From Methanobacteriota archaeon (lineage in GTDB: Archaea; Thermoplasmatota; Thermoplasmata; SG8-5; JACRNV01): a DNA stretch of 64,000 nt. The notes beneath the pieces are model-generated. The model saw only the letters and a program-made list of their open reading frames with translations. It was not told the DNA's origin and did not search any database. The stretch's first letter is position 1, and each line of letters begins with the position of its first letter. The stretch covers positions 1 through 64,000 of the forward strand of contig JACRNV010000059.1 in NCBI GenBank assembly GCA_016214785.1, in the 5' to 3' direction. The position numbers and the translations under genes were made by a program. Below are positions 26,238 through 36,286 of this stretch, piece by piece.

Positions 26238-29200
26238 ATGAATGCAAAAACAACTAAAGCGCTAAGCATACTGGCCATAGGGCTAATGATAGTTTCCCTC
26301 GTGCCAGCGAAGACCGCTGCGGCAGCGCCGCAGGACACGTTGATACTTGGATTGCAGCAGGACTGCAAGAACCTCAATTTCTTCGACCCAAAGACAAACG
26401 ATGTCTGGAAATCATATATGGTCGGCTGGAACTTCGAGACCCTGATGGCATTCACACCGGCGTTCAACCTATACCCCGTGCTGGCCACCCCCAAGGCTAC
26501 AGGCGGCCTCAACGGCGCGGACGCGACGGTTGATGCATCGGGGCTGAACATAACGATTGCGATTAGGTCCGGCGTGACATTCACAGACGGCTCTACGATG
26601 AACGCGACGGACGTCGCTTTCACGTACCAGACCCTTGGGTGGGGGCTTTACCAGACAACGGCCCTCAAACCACTCTTGAATACAACGCAGACTTACACGA
26701 GCTGGAACGGCAGCACGACCCACGTTGGCGTAGTGGCCACCGACAGCACTCACGTCACGTTTTACTTGAACGGTAACTTCGCGATGTTCTGGTACGGGAC
26801 ACTGAACATACCGATCATACCGTCCCACATCTGGAAGAACCACCTCAAGCAACTGACGGCGAGCGAGCTCACCATTTTCAAGCTATCGACTGCTGAAATA
26901 GAGTTCCAGCTGGACTACTCGTTCGGCAGCAGCAGCTTCAGCTACGGGTCGGGGGAGTCCATATACCAGGCGACCATCGGGACCGGGCCGTGGATGATGA
27001 GCAAGTGGACCCCGAACTCCGAAGCCCAGATCGACGTCTACGGGAGCTACTGGGGGAAGGCCGAGAAAGTCAACTGGGCGAACAAGGACTACCCCTTCTA
27101 CCCGGATTACCTGAGGCACATCCAGTTCAAGCAGTACGGAACGCTTGATGTGGCGATACTCGCGCTTCAGAAAGGGGATATCGATTATATCCCATGGAAC
27201 ATCGGCGCGAGCTTCTACAACTCGCTGAAGACCGACCCTAAAATTGGATTCGAGATATCGAACGACCAGGGTTACTTCTACATGGCGTTCAACATGCGGA
27301 AGGAGCCCATGGCAAACCTTTCGTTCAGGCAGGCGGTCGCGTACTGCATAGACAAAGAGTACATCGTCAACAGGCTCCTGGGCGGCTACGGAGTTAAGGG
27401 AGCCAACCCGATATCTATAACGAACCCGACTTACCTGAACGACCAGCACCCAGACTACATCGACAACCTGAACCTCGACAAGGCAAAGGCGACGCTCGAT
27501 GCGGCTGGTTACACGGACAAGAACAGCGACGGCTGGAGGGAGAAGCCCGATGGGTCGCCTTTGAAGGTGACGATGCTGACGCCGCCGAAGGACTACGACC
27601 CGACGAGGGCCGATGCGGGCATCATGATATCGAAGAACCTGAAGTCGATAGGCCTGAACGTCGAATCGGTGCCAACGAGCTTCGACGCGATCGTTGCGGC
27701 CGCGTACGTCTCTGTCGATTTCGACATCTACGTCCTCGGGTGGTCGCTGGGCGCGTTCCCGGAGACCTACCTCAGGGACATCTTCCACAGCGAGAGCGAC
27801 TCGAAGATAAACCCGGCAGGGCAGAACGCCATGGGTTACCACAACCCCACCGTGGACGCAAAGATCGACGCCATGTTGACGGAGATGAACACGGGTGCCA
27901 GACAGACGCTCATCAAGGAGATATGCGGCATCTTGATGACCGAGCTGCCGTACGACGTCCTGTACTACAGGCAGAACATCGAGGCCTTCCGCAAGGTGAG
28001 CTGGGAGGGCTGGGTGTCCGCTTTCGGCAACGTCTACAACGGCTTCTCGCTGAACACCCTGCACCCGCCAGGGGCGGCGCAGGGCGCAGCAGGCGGCGGC
28101 GGAGGCGGGGCTGTGACGGGCGTGTCATACGGGACGCCGGACCACTTCTCGTTCTCCGGCAACCTGACGCTCGAGGCCGCGATGAACCTGCCGGACTACG
28201 GGCAGGCAGGCGGCTCCATGACCGGGAAGGTCCTGGTGACCGAAGTGTACCAGACCACGACGCCCGCTTTCAGGGCCGTTAGGCCGTGCGCCAATGCGAC
28301 GGTGAACATCACGAGCAGCTACGGCGGATACTTCAACACGACGACGGATGCCAGTGGCGAGGCGACCTTCGTGACGACGCTACCGTACATGAAGCTCTAC
28401 GATGTCTGGTTCCAGGCCACGGCGTCTAAAACAGGCAACTGGGCCAATACCAGCGGTAACGTCAAGCTCTCGTTCCCGTCCTTCTTTGCCCAGCTGACTC
28501 TCTCGACGACGAAGGGGGTCGTGGCGCCGAGCGGCGCAACGACGGTCAAGGCCAAGGTCACGAACTACCTGGGCCAGCCGATGCCCAATATCACAGTGTA
28601 CATCGACCAGGCCAAGCTGTTTGGGTCCATGGACCGGTACAACAACACGACCGACGCTTCCGGGATAGCCAGCTTCATCTACACCGCGCCGAACGCGACC
28701 ACGATGACCAACCAGAACCTTTACGCGATTATAGGTGCCAACATCAGCGTTCCGAACACGGTCATACCTGAGATACAGAGCGCTAGCCTGACGATCGGCG
28801 TCGAGAACCCGGTGTACGACTGGACGGACCTGGACATCGCCAAAGTCAACGACTACATATTGGAGGCCGTAGACGCCTCGCCAGCCCCCAACTCGACAAC
28901 AATCGACGTCAAGTTGAAGGACATCAACGGAACGGCGATAAGCGGTCAGTTAGTCTCAGTCAACATATCTGACCCGAACGTGCTGGTGCCAAACGCGACG
29001 ATGCTGGCGACGAATGCCAGCGGCGGCGCGCAATTCACGATATGGACCAACCCGGCCTTCGCGGGCGCGAAGGCCGTCCTGGTCTCGTTCAACACCTCCA
29101 AGACCTTCGGCACCAAGGACAGCGTCGCGCTCTACGTCAGGAACGACCCGACCTACAACGTGCCTACCTACCACGTCAACATCATGAACCAGCCCAATGA

Positions 29201-32200
29201 TAGGATAGACAACGTCTCGGGCCCGGGCAACACTAGCACAATAAATGTCAAGGTGCTCGACGGCGCGGGTGCGAATGTCAGCGGCGCCACGGTGAACATG
29301 GCAATGTCAAACAGCGTACTGGTCCAAGCTGACGCGGCGACCAAGACGACCAACGCAACCGGCGACGCGAACTTCACCGTCACATGCATTGCGAACGGCA
29401 GCGCAGACCTCGCACTCGGATTCAGCATAGCCAACAGCATCGGCATCTCGCAGGGCTACAACCTGAAGGTCAACAAGACCGTATCTCCGATACCGTACTC
29501 GATCATCGACGAGCTGGTCTACGGGCCTGCGGTCGGAGGCAGCAAGTACTGGCACAACCTGGCGAGCACGCCGGTAGTCAACGCGACGGTCTGGAAGTGG
29601 AACGCGGGGACATGGACGGCCCTCGTCGCAGCCACCGACTACACCATCAACCTCGGAACGGGCAACATATCGTACATCAACGAGCTTGCGACAGGGGACA
29701 GCGTCTATGCGTGGTACAACTACTCGACTGTAGTGACGAATGAAACCGTCTTTGACACCCCTGCTGGTGGAGACCAGAATGGGGCACTCGATCACACGAT
29801 GATTCTGGATGCAACCATATACAGAGAAAATAACGGCTCTGCCACTTGGGCACTGCTCACATCCCCCGCAGATTACACCATTGTCCCTGAAACGGGAGCT
29901 ATCTCATTGACCGCACCAACGGCAGCAGGCGATGTCATCTACGCATACTACAACTACTCGACACCGGTCAACAACGAATCTGTCTTCGCCGGCCCCGCGG
30001 TGGGCGGCGAGACGGGCAACGTTGGCAGCCTCGACCACGTGCCAGTCGTCAACGCGACAGTCACGAAGCAGAACGGCGTCGCGAGGTTGCCAATGGCATC
30101 ACCAGCAGACTACGGGCTCAACCTGACAACCGGTGCCTTAAATGTCGTCAACCCGCTCGTGTCGGGCGACAACATCATGGCCAACTACACCTACAACATC
30201 GCCCACCACAGGCTCAACGTGACGGGCGTCACATCCTACTACGTTGACTCCGATCCCTGGAGCACGACTCCGACAACCTCCACGATAACCGTCAGGCTGA
30301 ACGACACAGAGGGACACGCGCAGGCCTTTAAGACGGTCAGCGCCGTAACAACCGCCACGAACATCGGCATCGAGCCAAGCAACACCACAGATGTAACTGG
30401 GGTAGCAACATTCCACGTGACATCCGCCTCCGACACTCCAGGGACAGCCTTCGTCTACTTCAAGGTGGAAAACACCTCAGGACTGACAAACAGCGTCGCA
30501 ATCTACAACGGCGGCCCGATTAGGGGATACGCGGCGGACATCGACTTCGCGTTCATCTCGGAGCACTTGAGCGCCGGGACTGTCAACGTCACAGTCTACG
30601 ACGAGACAGGCCAGCCGGCGGCCAACACCTTCGTCAACATGTATATCCCGCTGACCCCATATGGACAGCCAGCCAACTTCGACAACGGCAACTGGAGGAC
30701 ATTACCAAGCACAGCAAACCCCGATTTGCCTACATACTATGGCGCGCCTGAATTGGACTTGTCCGAGGAATACGATGGCTTTGGAAGCTGGATTGATGAG
30801 TATACCGATGTCAACGGGGTTGTAAGCACGCCCATCTCGCTGGCTTCCTTCGTCGGCGACTCGGTCATCGAGCTCAACGTGGCAATAAACAGCGACGTCC
30901 CGAAGTTCGCGACCGGCGCCATAAACTACTGGTCAGGGCAGGGGATGACCGATTGGGAGGAGCAATTCTGGATACTGGCGCCTAACTCCCTGACGGAGAA
31001 CATCTCAAGCGACTTCAACCCATCTGCAGACCCCGTCATAGTCGATACTTCAATTGTAAAGCGCGGCCCCGTTGCCGTGCTGACCGAGGCCACGATGAAC
31101 CTGACCTACCTGTCGATGGCGAACCCGCTCGGTACCTTGAACCTGACTTACCAGGACGCTAACGGGCCATTGGCCAAAAAAACTGTTCTCAACGAATCAC
31201 TGATAATCAATGCTGGTAGCGGAATAAAGACACTTAAGACAAAACACCACGATATACTCGACTTAACATTGCTCATTCAGAACACAAGCGGTTGGACACA
31301 ATTGACCAACCCAGTAGGCTATTCATTCAACGATGCAACTGGCGCAATAACATTAGTGGCCAACCTTACAGTGGGGGACAATGTCTACGCCCACTATAAT
31401 TACACCACGAACATTATGCTGTCGAAGTACACATCCAAGCCGAAGAGGCTGACGCGCATGGTGTTACCAGCTTCCGGTGTCATGACATATGTCTACAATG
31501 ACACGGCCAAATTCGCGTGGTGGACCGACCCGGAGCCATTGACCATCTTGAACTATCCGGGCGCCTCGGCATGGACTACTGGCATAGGAGAGCAGGACTC
31601 GGTCCTGCCGTTCACGGCAATATTGACCGACCGGAGCTACCCGTCAGGATATTGGACTGACTACGCCACATTCCCGTCGACATTCTTATTCCCGTACATC
31701 GCCCAGGGCACCGCGGGCAAGAACATCCTCGCATCCATCGGCGCAGGCACGCCCACAAGAGCGCCAGTAGCGCCTTGCGTCGTCGCGGGCGACAACGCAA
31801 CGCTGACCGTGAGCCTTAAGGACGAGTACGGTCTGCCGGTCAGCGGGGCGAATGTATCCTACGAGGGAAAAGTGCTCAATTCCACCAATGCTAGTGGGGT
31901 TTCGGTCGTCTCAGTGCCAACCCCCTATCCGGCATACGTTGGAGCCTACGAGATACAGCTGACCATACAGAAGGGGACGATGGCGTCCACCGAGAGCTAC
32001 TTCGTCAACCTCGTGGACCCGGAGCTCTTCCTGTCGGTCGAGTACTACAACCTCAATGCCACAGCGCCAACTGTGAACAAGCCGTTCAACGTAACCTTCA
32101 CGGCACTCAACAACTGGTCATACCACGGCTTCGCGTACTTCGACCTGATAGTCGACGGCGCGGTCGTCAACACGCAGAGGGTCAACCTGACTGGCATGGA

Positions 32201-32846
32201 GACGAAGAACGTCACCTTCGCCCACACGCTCGCGGACACGCAGAACCACAATGTCACTGTAGCCCAAAATGGCAGGCGCTCGCTGGCGAACTGGACGGTG
32301 AAGGCCGGCGATGCGGCGGCAGCCAACCTACTCTACAGCAACCTCGTGATACCCACCAATATAACTGCAGGCACGCAATTCACGATGACCGTCGACGTGC
32401 AGAACAACGGGACTCTGAACGGCACGTTCAACATACCGTTCATCATCGACGACATCGTGTACAATATCTCGGCGACGATCAACTCCGGGCAGACGGTGAC
32501 CGTCTCGATGCCGTTCACCTTCGCGACGTCGGGCTCGCACACCATCAGGGTGGGCTCCTTGGCGCAGCAGACCGTGACGGTGAACGCGGCAGCCACAACG
32601 ACCGCCCAGACGGGATACGACCTCATGACCCTTGCCATCGTTGGCATAGTCCTGATGGTGGTCGGCCTGCTCGTGGGATTCCTCATCGCGAAGAGCATGG
32701 CGAAGAAGGGCGAAGAGCCCGAGGCAATGCCGGAGGCGACCCCGACCGAGCAGCCGCCGGAGGAGCCGAAGGCCGAGGAAGCGAAACCCGAGGCGCCGGA
32801 GCCGGAGAAGGCCGAGCCCGCGAAGGAAGAGGAGAAGCCGCAGTAG
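26238..32846 (+). CDS. Giant membrane-anchored peptide-type ABC substrate-binding protein
   Basis: A 2202-residue surface protein. After a signal peptide (about 1-29) comes a family 5 extracellular solute-binding domain (about 33-610; features include FRQAVAYCIDKEYIVNRLLG and LNLDKAKATLDAAGY), as in DppA/OppA. A glycine-rich linker (about 616-630) leads to a long stalk: several Ig/Big_1-like domains, about three tandem 80-residue modules (about 1085-1320) sharing (T)DYTI...TG-I--...GD-(I/V)YA-YNYS, a fourth such module near 1640-1730, and a CARDB-like region near 2030. One membrane helix (LAIVGIVLMVVGLLVGFLIA, about 2130-2150) and an acidic, proline-rich cytoplasmic tail end it. Typical binding proteins have about 550 residues. 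The permease and ATPase genes follow, so it very likely delivers peptides to them. Confidence 0.88.
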   Translation: MNAKTTKALSILAIGLMIVSLVPAKTAAAAPQDTLILGLQQDCKNLNFFDPKTNDVWKSYMVGWNFETLMAFTPAFNLYPVLATPKATGGLNGADATVDASGLNITIAIRSGVTFTDGSTMNATDVAFTYQTLGWGLYQTTALKPLLNTTQTYTSWNGSTTHVGVVATDSTHVTFYLNGNFAMFWYGTLNIPIIPSHIWKNHLKQLTASELTIFKLSTAEIEFQLDYSFGSSSFSYGSGESIYQATIGTGPWMMSKWTPNSEAQIDVYGSYWGKAEKVNWANKDYPFYPDYLRHIQFKQYGTLDVAILALQKGDIDYIPWNIGASFYNSLKTDPKIGFEISNDQGYFYMAFNMRKEPMANLSFRQAVAYCIDKEYIVNRLLGGYGVKGANPISITNPTYLNDQHPDYIDNLNLDKAKATLDAAGYTDKNSDGWREKPDGSPLKVTMLTPPKDYDPTRADAGIMISKNLKSIGLNVESVPTSFDAIVAAAYVSVDFDIYVLGWSLGAFPETYLRDIFHSESDSKINPAGQNAMGYHNPTVDAKIDAMLTEMNTGARQTLIKEICGILMTELPYDVLYYRQNIEAFRKVSWEGWVSAFGNVYNGFSLNTLHPPGAAQGAAGGGGGGAVTGVSYGTPDHFSFSGNLTLEAAMNLPDYGQAGGSMTGKVLVTEVYQTTTPAFRAVRPCANATVNITSSYGGYFNTTTDASGEATFVTTLPYMKLYDVWFQATASKTGNWANTSGNVKLSFPSFFAQLTLSTTKGVVAPSGATTVKAKVTNYLGQPMPNITVYIDQAKLFGSMDRYNNTTDASGIASFIYTAPNATTMTNQNLYAIIGANISVPNTVIPEIQSASLTIGVENPVYDWTDLDIAKVNDYILEAVDASPAPNSTTIDVKLKDINGTAISGQLVSVNISDPNVLVPNATMLATNASGGAQFTIWTNPAFAGAKAVLVSFNTSKTFGTKDSVALYVRNDPTYNVPTYHVNIMNQPNDRIDNVSGPGNTSTINVKVLDGAGANVSGATVNMAMSNSVLVQADAATKTTNATGDANFTVTCIANGSADLALGFSIANSIGISQGYNLKVNKTVSPIPYSIIDELVYGPAVGGSKYWHNLASTPVVNATVWKWNAGTWTALVAATDYTINLGTGNISYINELATGDSVYAWYNYSTVVTNETVFDTPAGGDQNGALDHTMILDATIYRENNGSATWALLTSPADYTIVPETGAISLTAPTAAGDVIYAYYNYSTPVNNESVFAGPAVGGETGNVGSLDHVPVVNATVTKQNGVARLPMASPADYGLNLTTGALNVVNPLVSGDNIMANYTYNIAHHRLNVTGVTSYYVDSDPWSTTPTTSTITVRLNDTEGHAQAFKTVSAVTTATNIGIEPSNTTDVTGVATFHVTSASDTPGTAFVYFKVENTSGLTNSVAIYNGGPIRGYAADIDFAFISEHLSAGTVNVTVYDETGQPAANTFVNMYIPLTPYGQPANFDNGNWRTLPSTANPDLPTYYGAPELDLSEEYDGFGSWIDEYTDVNGVVSTPISLASFVGDSVIELNVAINSDVPKFATGAINYWSGQGMTDWEEQFWILAPNSLTENISSDFNPSADPVIVDTSIVKRGPVAVLTEATMNLTYLSMANPLGTLNLTYQDANGPLAKKTVLNESLIINAGSGIKTLKTKHHDILDLTLLIQNTSGWTQLTNPVGYSFNDATGAITLVANLTVGDNVYAHYNYTTNIMLSKYTSKPKRLTRMVLPASGVMTYVYNDTAKFAWWTDPEPLTILNYPGASAWTTGIGEQDSVLPFTAILTDRSYPSGYWTDYATFPSTFLFPYIAQGTAGKNILASIGAGTPTRAPVAPCVVAGDNATLTVSLKDEYGLPVSGANVSYEGKVLNSTNASGVSVVSVPTPYPAYVGAYEIQLTIQKGTMASTESYFVNLVDPELFLSVEYYNLNATAPTVNKPFNVTFTALNNWSYHGFAYFDLIVDGAVVNTQRVNLTGMETKNVTFAHTLADTQNHNVTVAQNGRRSLANWTVKAGDAAAANLLYSNLVIPTNITAGTQFTMTVDVQNNGTLNGTFNIPFIIDDIVYNISATINSGQTVTVSMPFTFATSGSHTIRVGSLAQQTVTVNAAATTTAQTGYDLMTLAIVGIVLMVVGLLVGFLIAKSMAKKGEEPEAMPEATPTEQPPEEPKAEEAKPEAPEPEKAEPAKEEEKPQ

Positions 32847-33014
32847 GACAGCCAGGCTGGGCCTCTGGGTCCAGCTTCTAAAACCTTTCCTTTTACAATT
32901 TTTCAAGCAACCAGCGGCGCTTCACATTGAAATTCCGAGGATGCTACCACAACGCTAAAATAGAAAGGAGGCGGTATTGGGCAGAGAGCCGCGAGGTTTA
33001 CCGCTTTGGCGAGC

Positions 33015-34001
33015 ATGGCAAAGTACCTGGCCAACAGGATTCTTCAGGGCGTGGTGACGGTGTTCATCGTCACGAGCCTTATATTCGTGCTCTTCGAGGC
33101 GATGCCCGGCGATCCGCTATCTAGGTTCAGGGCCGACCCCACGATCACGAAGGAAAGGATAGCGCAGCTGGAGCAGGAGTTCGGCCTCAACAAGCCCTAC
33201 CATGAGCGTTACGTCATATTCATGACGAACATGTTCACGGGGAAGTTCGGGCAGTCGTATTCCGAGGGCCGGCCTGTAATGGACGTGATAGCGGACCGCC
33301 TCCCCAGAACGCTCCTGCTCTTCGGGGCGGAGACGATAGTCGTATATCTTTTCGGCGTCATGATAGGCTCGTTCATAGGCTGGAAGAGGGGCGGCGCAAT
33401 AGAGGGCGCGACGGTCGTCACGTCCCTGGTATTCTACAACATGCCGTCCTTCTGGATAGGCCTCATCTGCATCTGGGTGTTCTCCTTCCAGCTGGGATGG
33501 TTCCCCCTTGGTCGGTTCAGCGGTCCGGCAGAGACGGCCCAGCATTTCGGCATCTCCGAGAACGCCTGGTACTTCACCGGCGTCGATTACCTGTGGCACA
33601 TGGCCCTCCCGCTCATCGTCCTGGTGCTGATAGGCATCGCGGGCGTCATCCTGCTCATGAGGACATCGCTCCTGGAGGTCATGGGGGAGGACTACATACT
33701 CACGGCAAAGGCCAAGGGCTTGACAGAGCGCCAGGTGCGCACCCGCCACGCGAACAGGAACGCATACCTCCCGATTGTAACGTCGTTTACGATATCCCTT
33801 GCGCTGGCGATAGGAGGGGCGCTGATACTCGAGCAGATTTTCACGTACTACGGTTTAGGTTACACTTATCTCAGCGCCCTCCTGAGGCAGGACCATTTCC
33901 TCGCGGGCGCGATACTATACATCATTTCCATATTGGTAATACTCGCGAACATCATGGCCGATATACTCTATGGCTGGCTCGACCCCCGAGTCAGGATGTG
34001 A
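33015..34001 (+). CDS. dppB: Peptide ABC transporter permease, DppB type
   Basis: About 328 residues of normal size. N-terminal helix (LANRILQGVVTVFIVTSLIF) then the DppB landmark FEAMPGDPLSRF, an extracellular loop, and five further helices. The EAA loop that contacts the ATPase reads DYILTAKAKGLTERQV. The domain family is BPD_transp_1. I take ATG 33015; an in-frame TTG at 33006 adds three residues. The preceding 160 bases contain a T-rich stretch after the binding-protein stop, so expression may start anew or read through. It forms a heterodimer with the unusual permease encoded after four bases. Confidence 0.92.
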   Translation: MAKYLANRILQGVVTVFIVTSLIFVLFEAMPGDPLSRFRADPTITKERIAQLEQEFGLNKPYHERYVIFMTNMFTGKFGQSYSEGRPVMDVIADRLPRTLLLFGAETIVVYLFGVMIGSFIGWKRGGAIEGATVVTSLVFYNMPSFWIGLICIWVFSFQLGWFPLGRFSGPAETAQHFGISENAWYFTGVDYLWHMALPLIVLVLIGIAGVILLMRTSLLEVMGEDYILTAKAKGLTERQVRTRHANRNAYLPIVTSFTISLALAIGGALILEQIFTYYGLGYTYLSALLRQDHFLAGAILYIISILVILANIMADILYGWLDPRVRM

Positions 34002-34005
34002 TGCC

Positions 34006-36285
34006 ATGCCTCTCAGGGACAAGTCCATGAAAATCGCCAAGCGCTACTGGCTCCTCCTCAGGGTCAGCTGGAAGGCCCTGCGGCAGAGCAAGCTCGGGCT
34101 CGCGGGCGTCGCGATAATAGTGGCTTTCGGCCTTATGGCTGTCCTGGCCCCGGTAATCTCCCCCTTTACTCCTGACTACCTCGCCCCGGAGCAGGACGTC
34201 TTCCAGAAGCTGGAGTTCCAAGAACAGTATCCGGCAGGCACGTACCTGCCGACTCTCGTGGGCCCGACAACACCCACATACTCGGGCGTCGATGGCGGTA
34301 TATGGTACATCGTCCCATCTTCCGAAGGCTACATCGATATGAAGCTCATGAAGTCGAGCGCGGAGAACGCCTCGGACCCGTTCGATGTCGGGAACATCTC
34401 CATCAGGCTCGATGTCAGGGCCGTGAGAATGGCCGCGCCGCTAGTATCGGTGGCGTACGTCTGCCCCGGCGTGAACGGGAACGGCCAGCTCGGGGAGAGG
34501 ACGCGCGCGGGTCTTTTGGCGGTCGTGGCAGACCAGACATTCGCCCTCATAGACCCCTTCAAGTACCCGGACCCGGGCTGTGTACTGTTCAGCGCCCCGC
34601 TCGGGTTCAGGCCCAAATGGTCGGGCATCGACCCTCTTTCCGCGGGAGAGATGTACGGCATTCCATCGGAGAACAGGCAGGACACGCTCTTCGGGACGGT
34701 GTACTCCGGGCCTTACAGGTACTTCTTCGCAGCGAGCGATGGGCAAATCATTCTGTACAGGTTCAAGTACCTCACGAACCTCTACGGCCTGGGCGGGAGC
34801 GACGGCATTGCCGAACCCCCCCTCCAGGCGCTCGATATCGCCATCAACATTTCAGGCGAGCCTCTGGTGTATGTCAATCAGGGAAACGGCTCATATTCGG
34901 GCATCGTGGTGCCGTCCGATAACCAGCTCGTGGTCTACAATCTCGACGGCTCGCCGAGGGTCACGCTGGATCTCCCGGTATCGAGCTCCCCGGCCACCGT
35001 GACCGCGCCGATGGGCTACTCGCGCTCCATGCCTTTCCCCGCTTTTGTGTTCGTGCCGCTGCATGGCGCGAGCCGGGACAGCGTGGGCGTCCTGTCGATG
35101 GAGAACAACTCCTTCTCCACGGTCTTCACGCCCAACGTGGACGGACACATCGACATAGCTCCCAGCCCATCGAGGGAGCAGGCCCTGCATGTGGCCTATA
35201 ACCTCAACGCTCCCGCGAACGGCATCGGCGCGATAATCTACAGGATGTCTTACGGCGGCGTTCTGGACGAGAGCTTCGAGGGGGAACTGCCGAAGAAGTG
35301 CGCGGAGATGTTCTACGTCACCGAGTCCACCAAGATATTCGTCAGGTGCGAGGACGGCTCCACGTACTCGGGCGTCGCCACCGTCGGCGGCGGCACGGCC
35401 CAGGGGATGCGCCTCCTTGCAAAAACGGGGCCGGGCACGAAGTACCTGCAGGCCATCGGCACCCTGAGCGGCTCGAAGTACGGTTCCATGTCGAGCAACG
35501 AGATGTACGGCAGCTACTTCGACACGTCCACCGGGGCAGTGACCATATTCCAGCTCATAGGCTCGACGGTCGCGCCCCTGCCGCCGGGCAAGTACGCGTC
35601 CGGGAACACGTACTACCTGGGCACCGACCACGTCGGGCACGACATCCTCACCTGGCTGATATACGGCAGCAGGATTGCATTCATCGTGGGCATACTCTCG
35701 GCCTTCTTCTCCGTCGTCATCGGCACGCTGGTGGGGCTCGTTTCCGGCTACTATGGCGGGATAGTGGACATGCTTCTGATGAGAGTGACCGACATCGTTC
35801 TCGTGCTCCCCGTCCTCCCCATAGTCCTGATATGGAGCGCCATCTGGGGGCCGAGCATATGGACCATCATCATCATCATCGCGGTCCTGGGATGGGCGGG
35901 CATTGCGAGGGTCATCAGGGCCCAGACCCTCTCGCTCAAGGAGAGGCCGTTCATAGACGCGGCGCACGTCGGGGGATCGAGCGACTCGCGCATCATCCTC
36001 AAGCACCTGGCGCCGAACGTCCTGCCTTTCGCGTTCCTGTACATGACGCTGCTGGTCGCCGGCGCAATCATAACCGAGGCGGCGCTGAGCTTCCTCGGCC
36101 TCGGCGACCCCAAGGCAATCAGTTGGGGCATCATGCTCTCCACCATCCAGACCTCGGGGAGCACGCTCCACGCATGGTGGTGGCTCCTGCCGCCCGGAAT
36201 CGCGATAACGGTGCTCTCGCTTGGCTTCTACCTAGTCGGAAGGGCCGTGGACGAGATAGTCAACCCGCGGCTCAGGGGGCGCTGA
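34006..36285 (+). CDS. dppC: DppC-type permease with a very large extracellular insertion
   Basis: A 759-residue permease; relatives have about 300. The first helix is at about 30-54 (LGLAGVAIIVAFGLMAVLAP). The normal core resumes at about 538 with TDHVGHDILTWLIYGSRIAF and continues through five helices, with EAA loop ERPFIDAAHVGGSSDSRII and the ending RAVDEIVNPRLRGR. Between them about 440-480 residues lie outside the cell, containing repeated beta-strand patterns (AGLLAVVADQTFALIDP, YFFAASDGQIILYRF, SGIVVPSDNQLVVYNLDG) suggestive of a beta-propeller. ATG 34006 was chosen because it follows the dppB stop by four bases. The insertion could dock the anchored binding protein. Transport role is secure; the extra domain is unassigned. 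Confidence 0.88.
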   Translation: MPLRDKSMKIAKRYWLLLRVSWKALRQSKLGLAGVAIIVAFGLMAVLAPVISPFTPDYLAPEQDVFQKLEFQEQYPAGTYLPTLVGPTTPTYSGVDGGIWYIVPSSEGYIDMKLMKSSAENASDPFDVGNISIRLDVRAVRMAAPLVSVAYVCPGVNGNGQLGERTRAGLLAVVADQTFALIDPFKYPDPGCVLFSAPLGFRPKWSGIDPLSAGEMYGIPSENRQDTLFGTVYSGPYRYFFAASDGQIILYRFKYLTNLYGLGGSDGIAEPPLQALDIAINISGEPLVYVNQGNGSYSGIVVPSDNQLVVYNLDGSPRVTLDLPVSSSPATVTAPMGYSRSMPFPAFVFVPLHGASRDSVGVLSMENNSFSTVFTPNVDGHIDIAPSPSREQALHVAYNLNAPANGIGAIIYRMSYGGVLDESFEGELPKKCAEMFYVTESTKIFVRCEDGSTYSGVATVGGGTAQGMRLLAKTGPGTKYLQAIGTLSGSKYGSMSSNEMYGSYFDTSTGAVTIFQLIGSTVAPLPPGKYASGNTYYLGTDHVGHDILTWLIYGSRIAFIVGILSAFFSVVIGTLVGLVSGYYGGIVDMLLMRVTDIVLVLPVLPIVLIWSAIWGPSIWTIIIIIAVLGWAGIARVIRAQTLSLKERPFIDAAHVGGSSDSRIILKHLAPNVLPFAFLYMTLLVAGAIITEAALSFLGLGDPKAISWGIMLSTIQTSGSTLHAWWWLLPPGIAITVLSLGFYLVGRAVDEIVNPRLRGR

Positions 36286-36286
36286 G

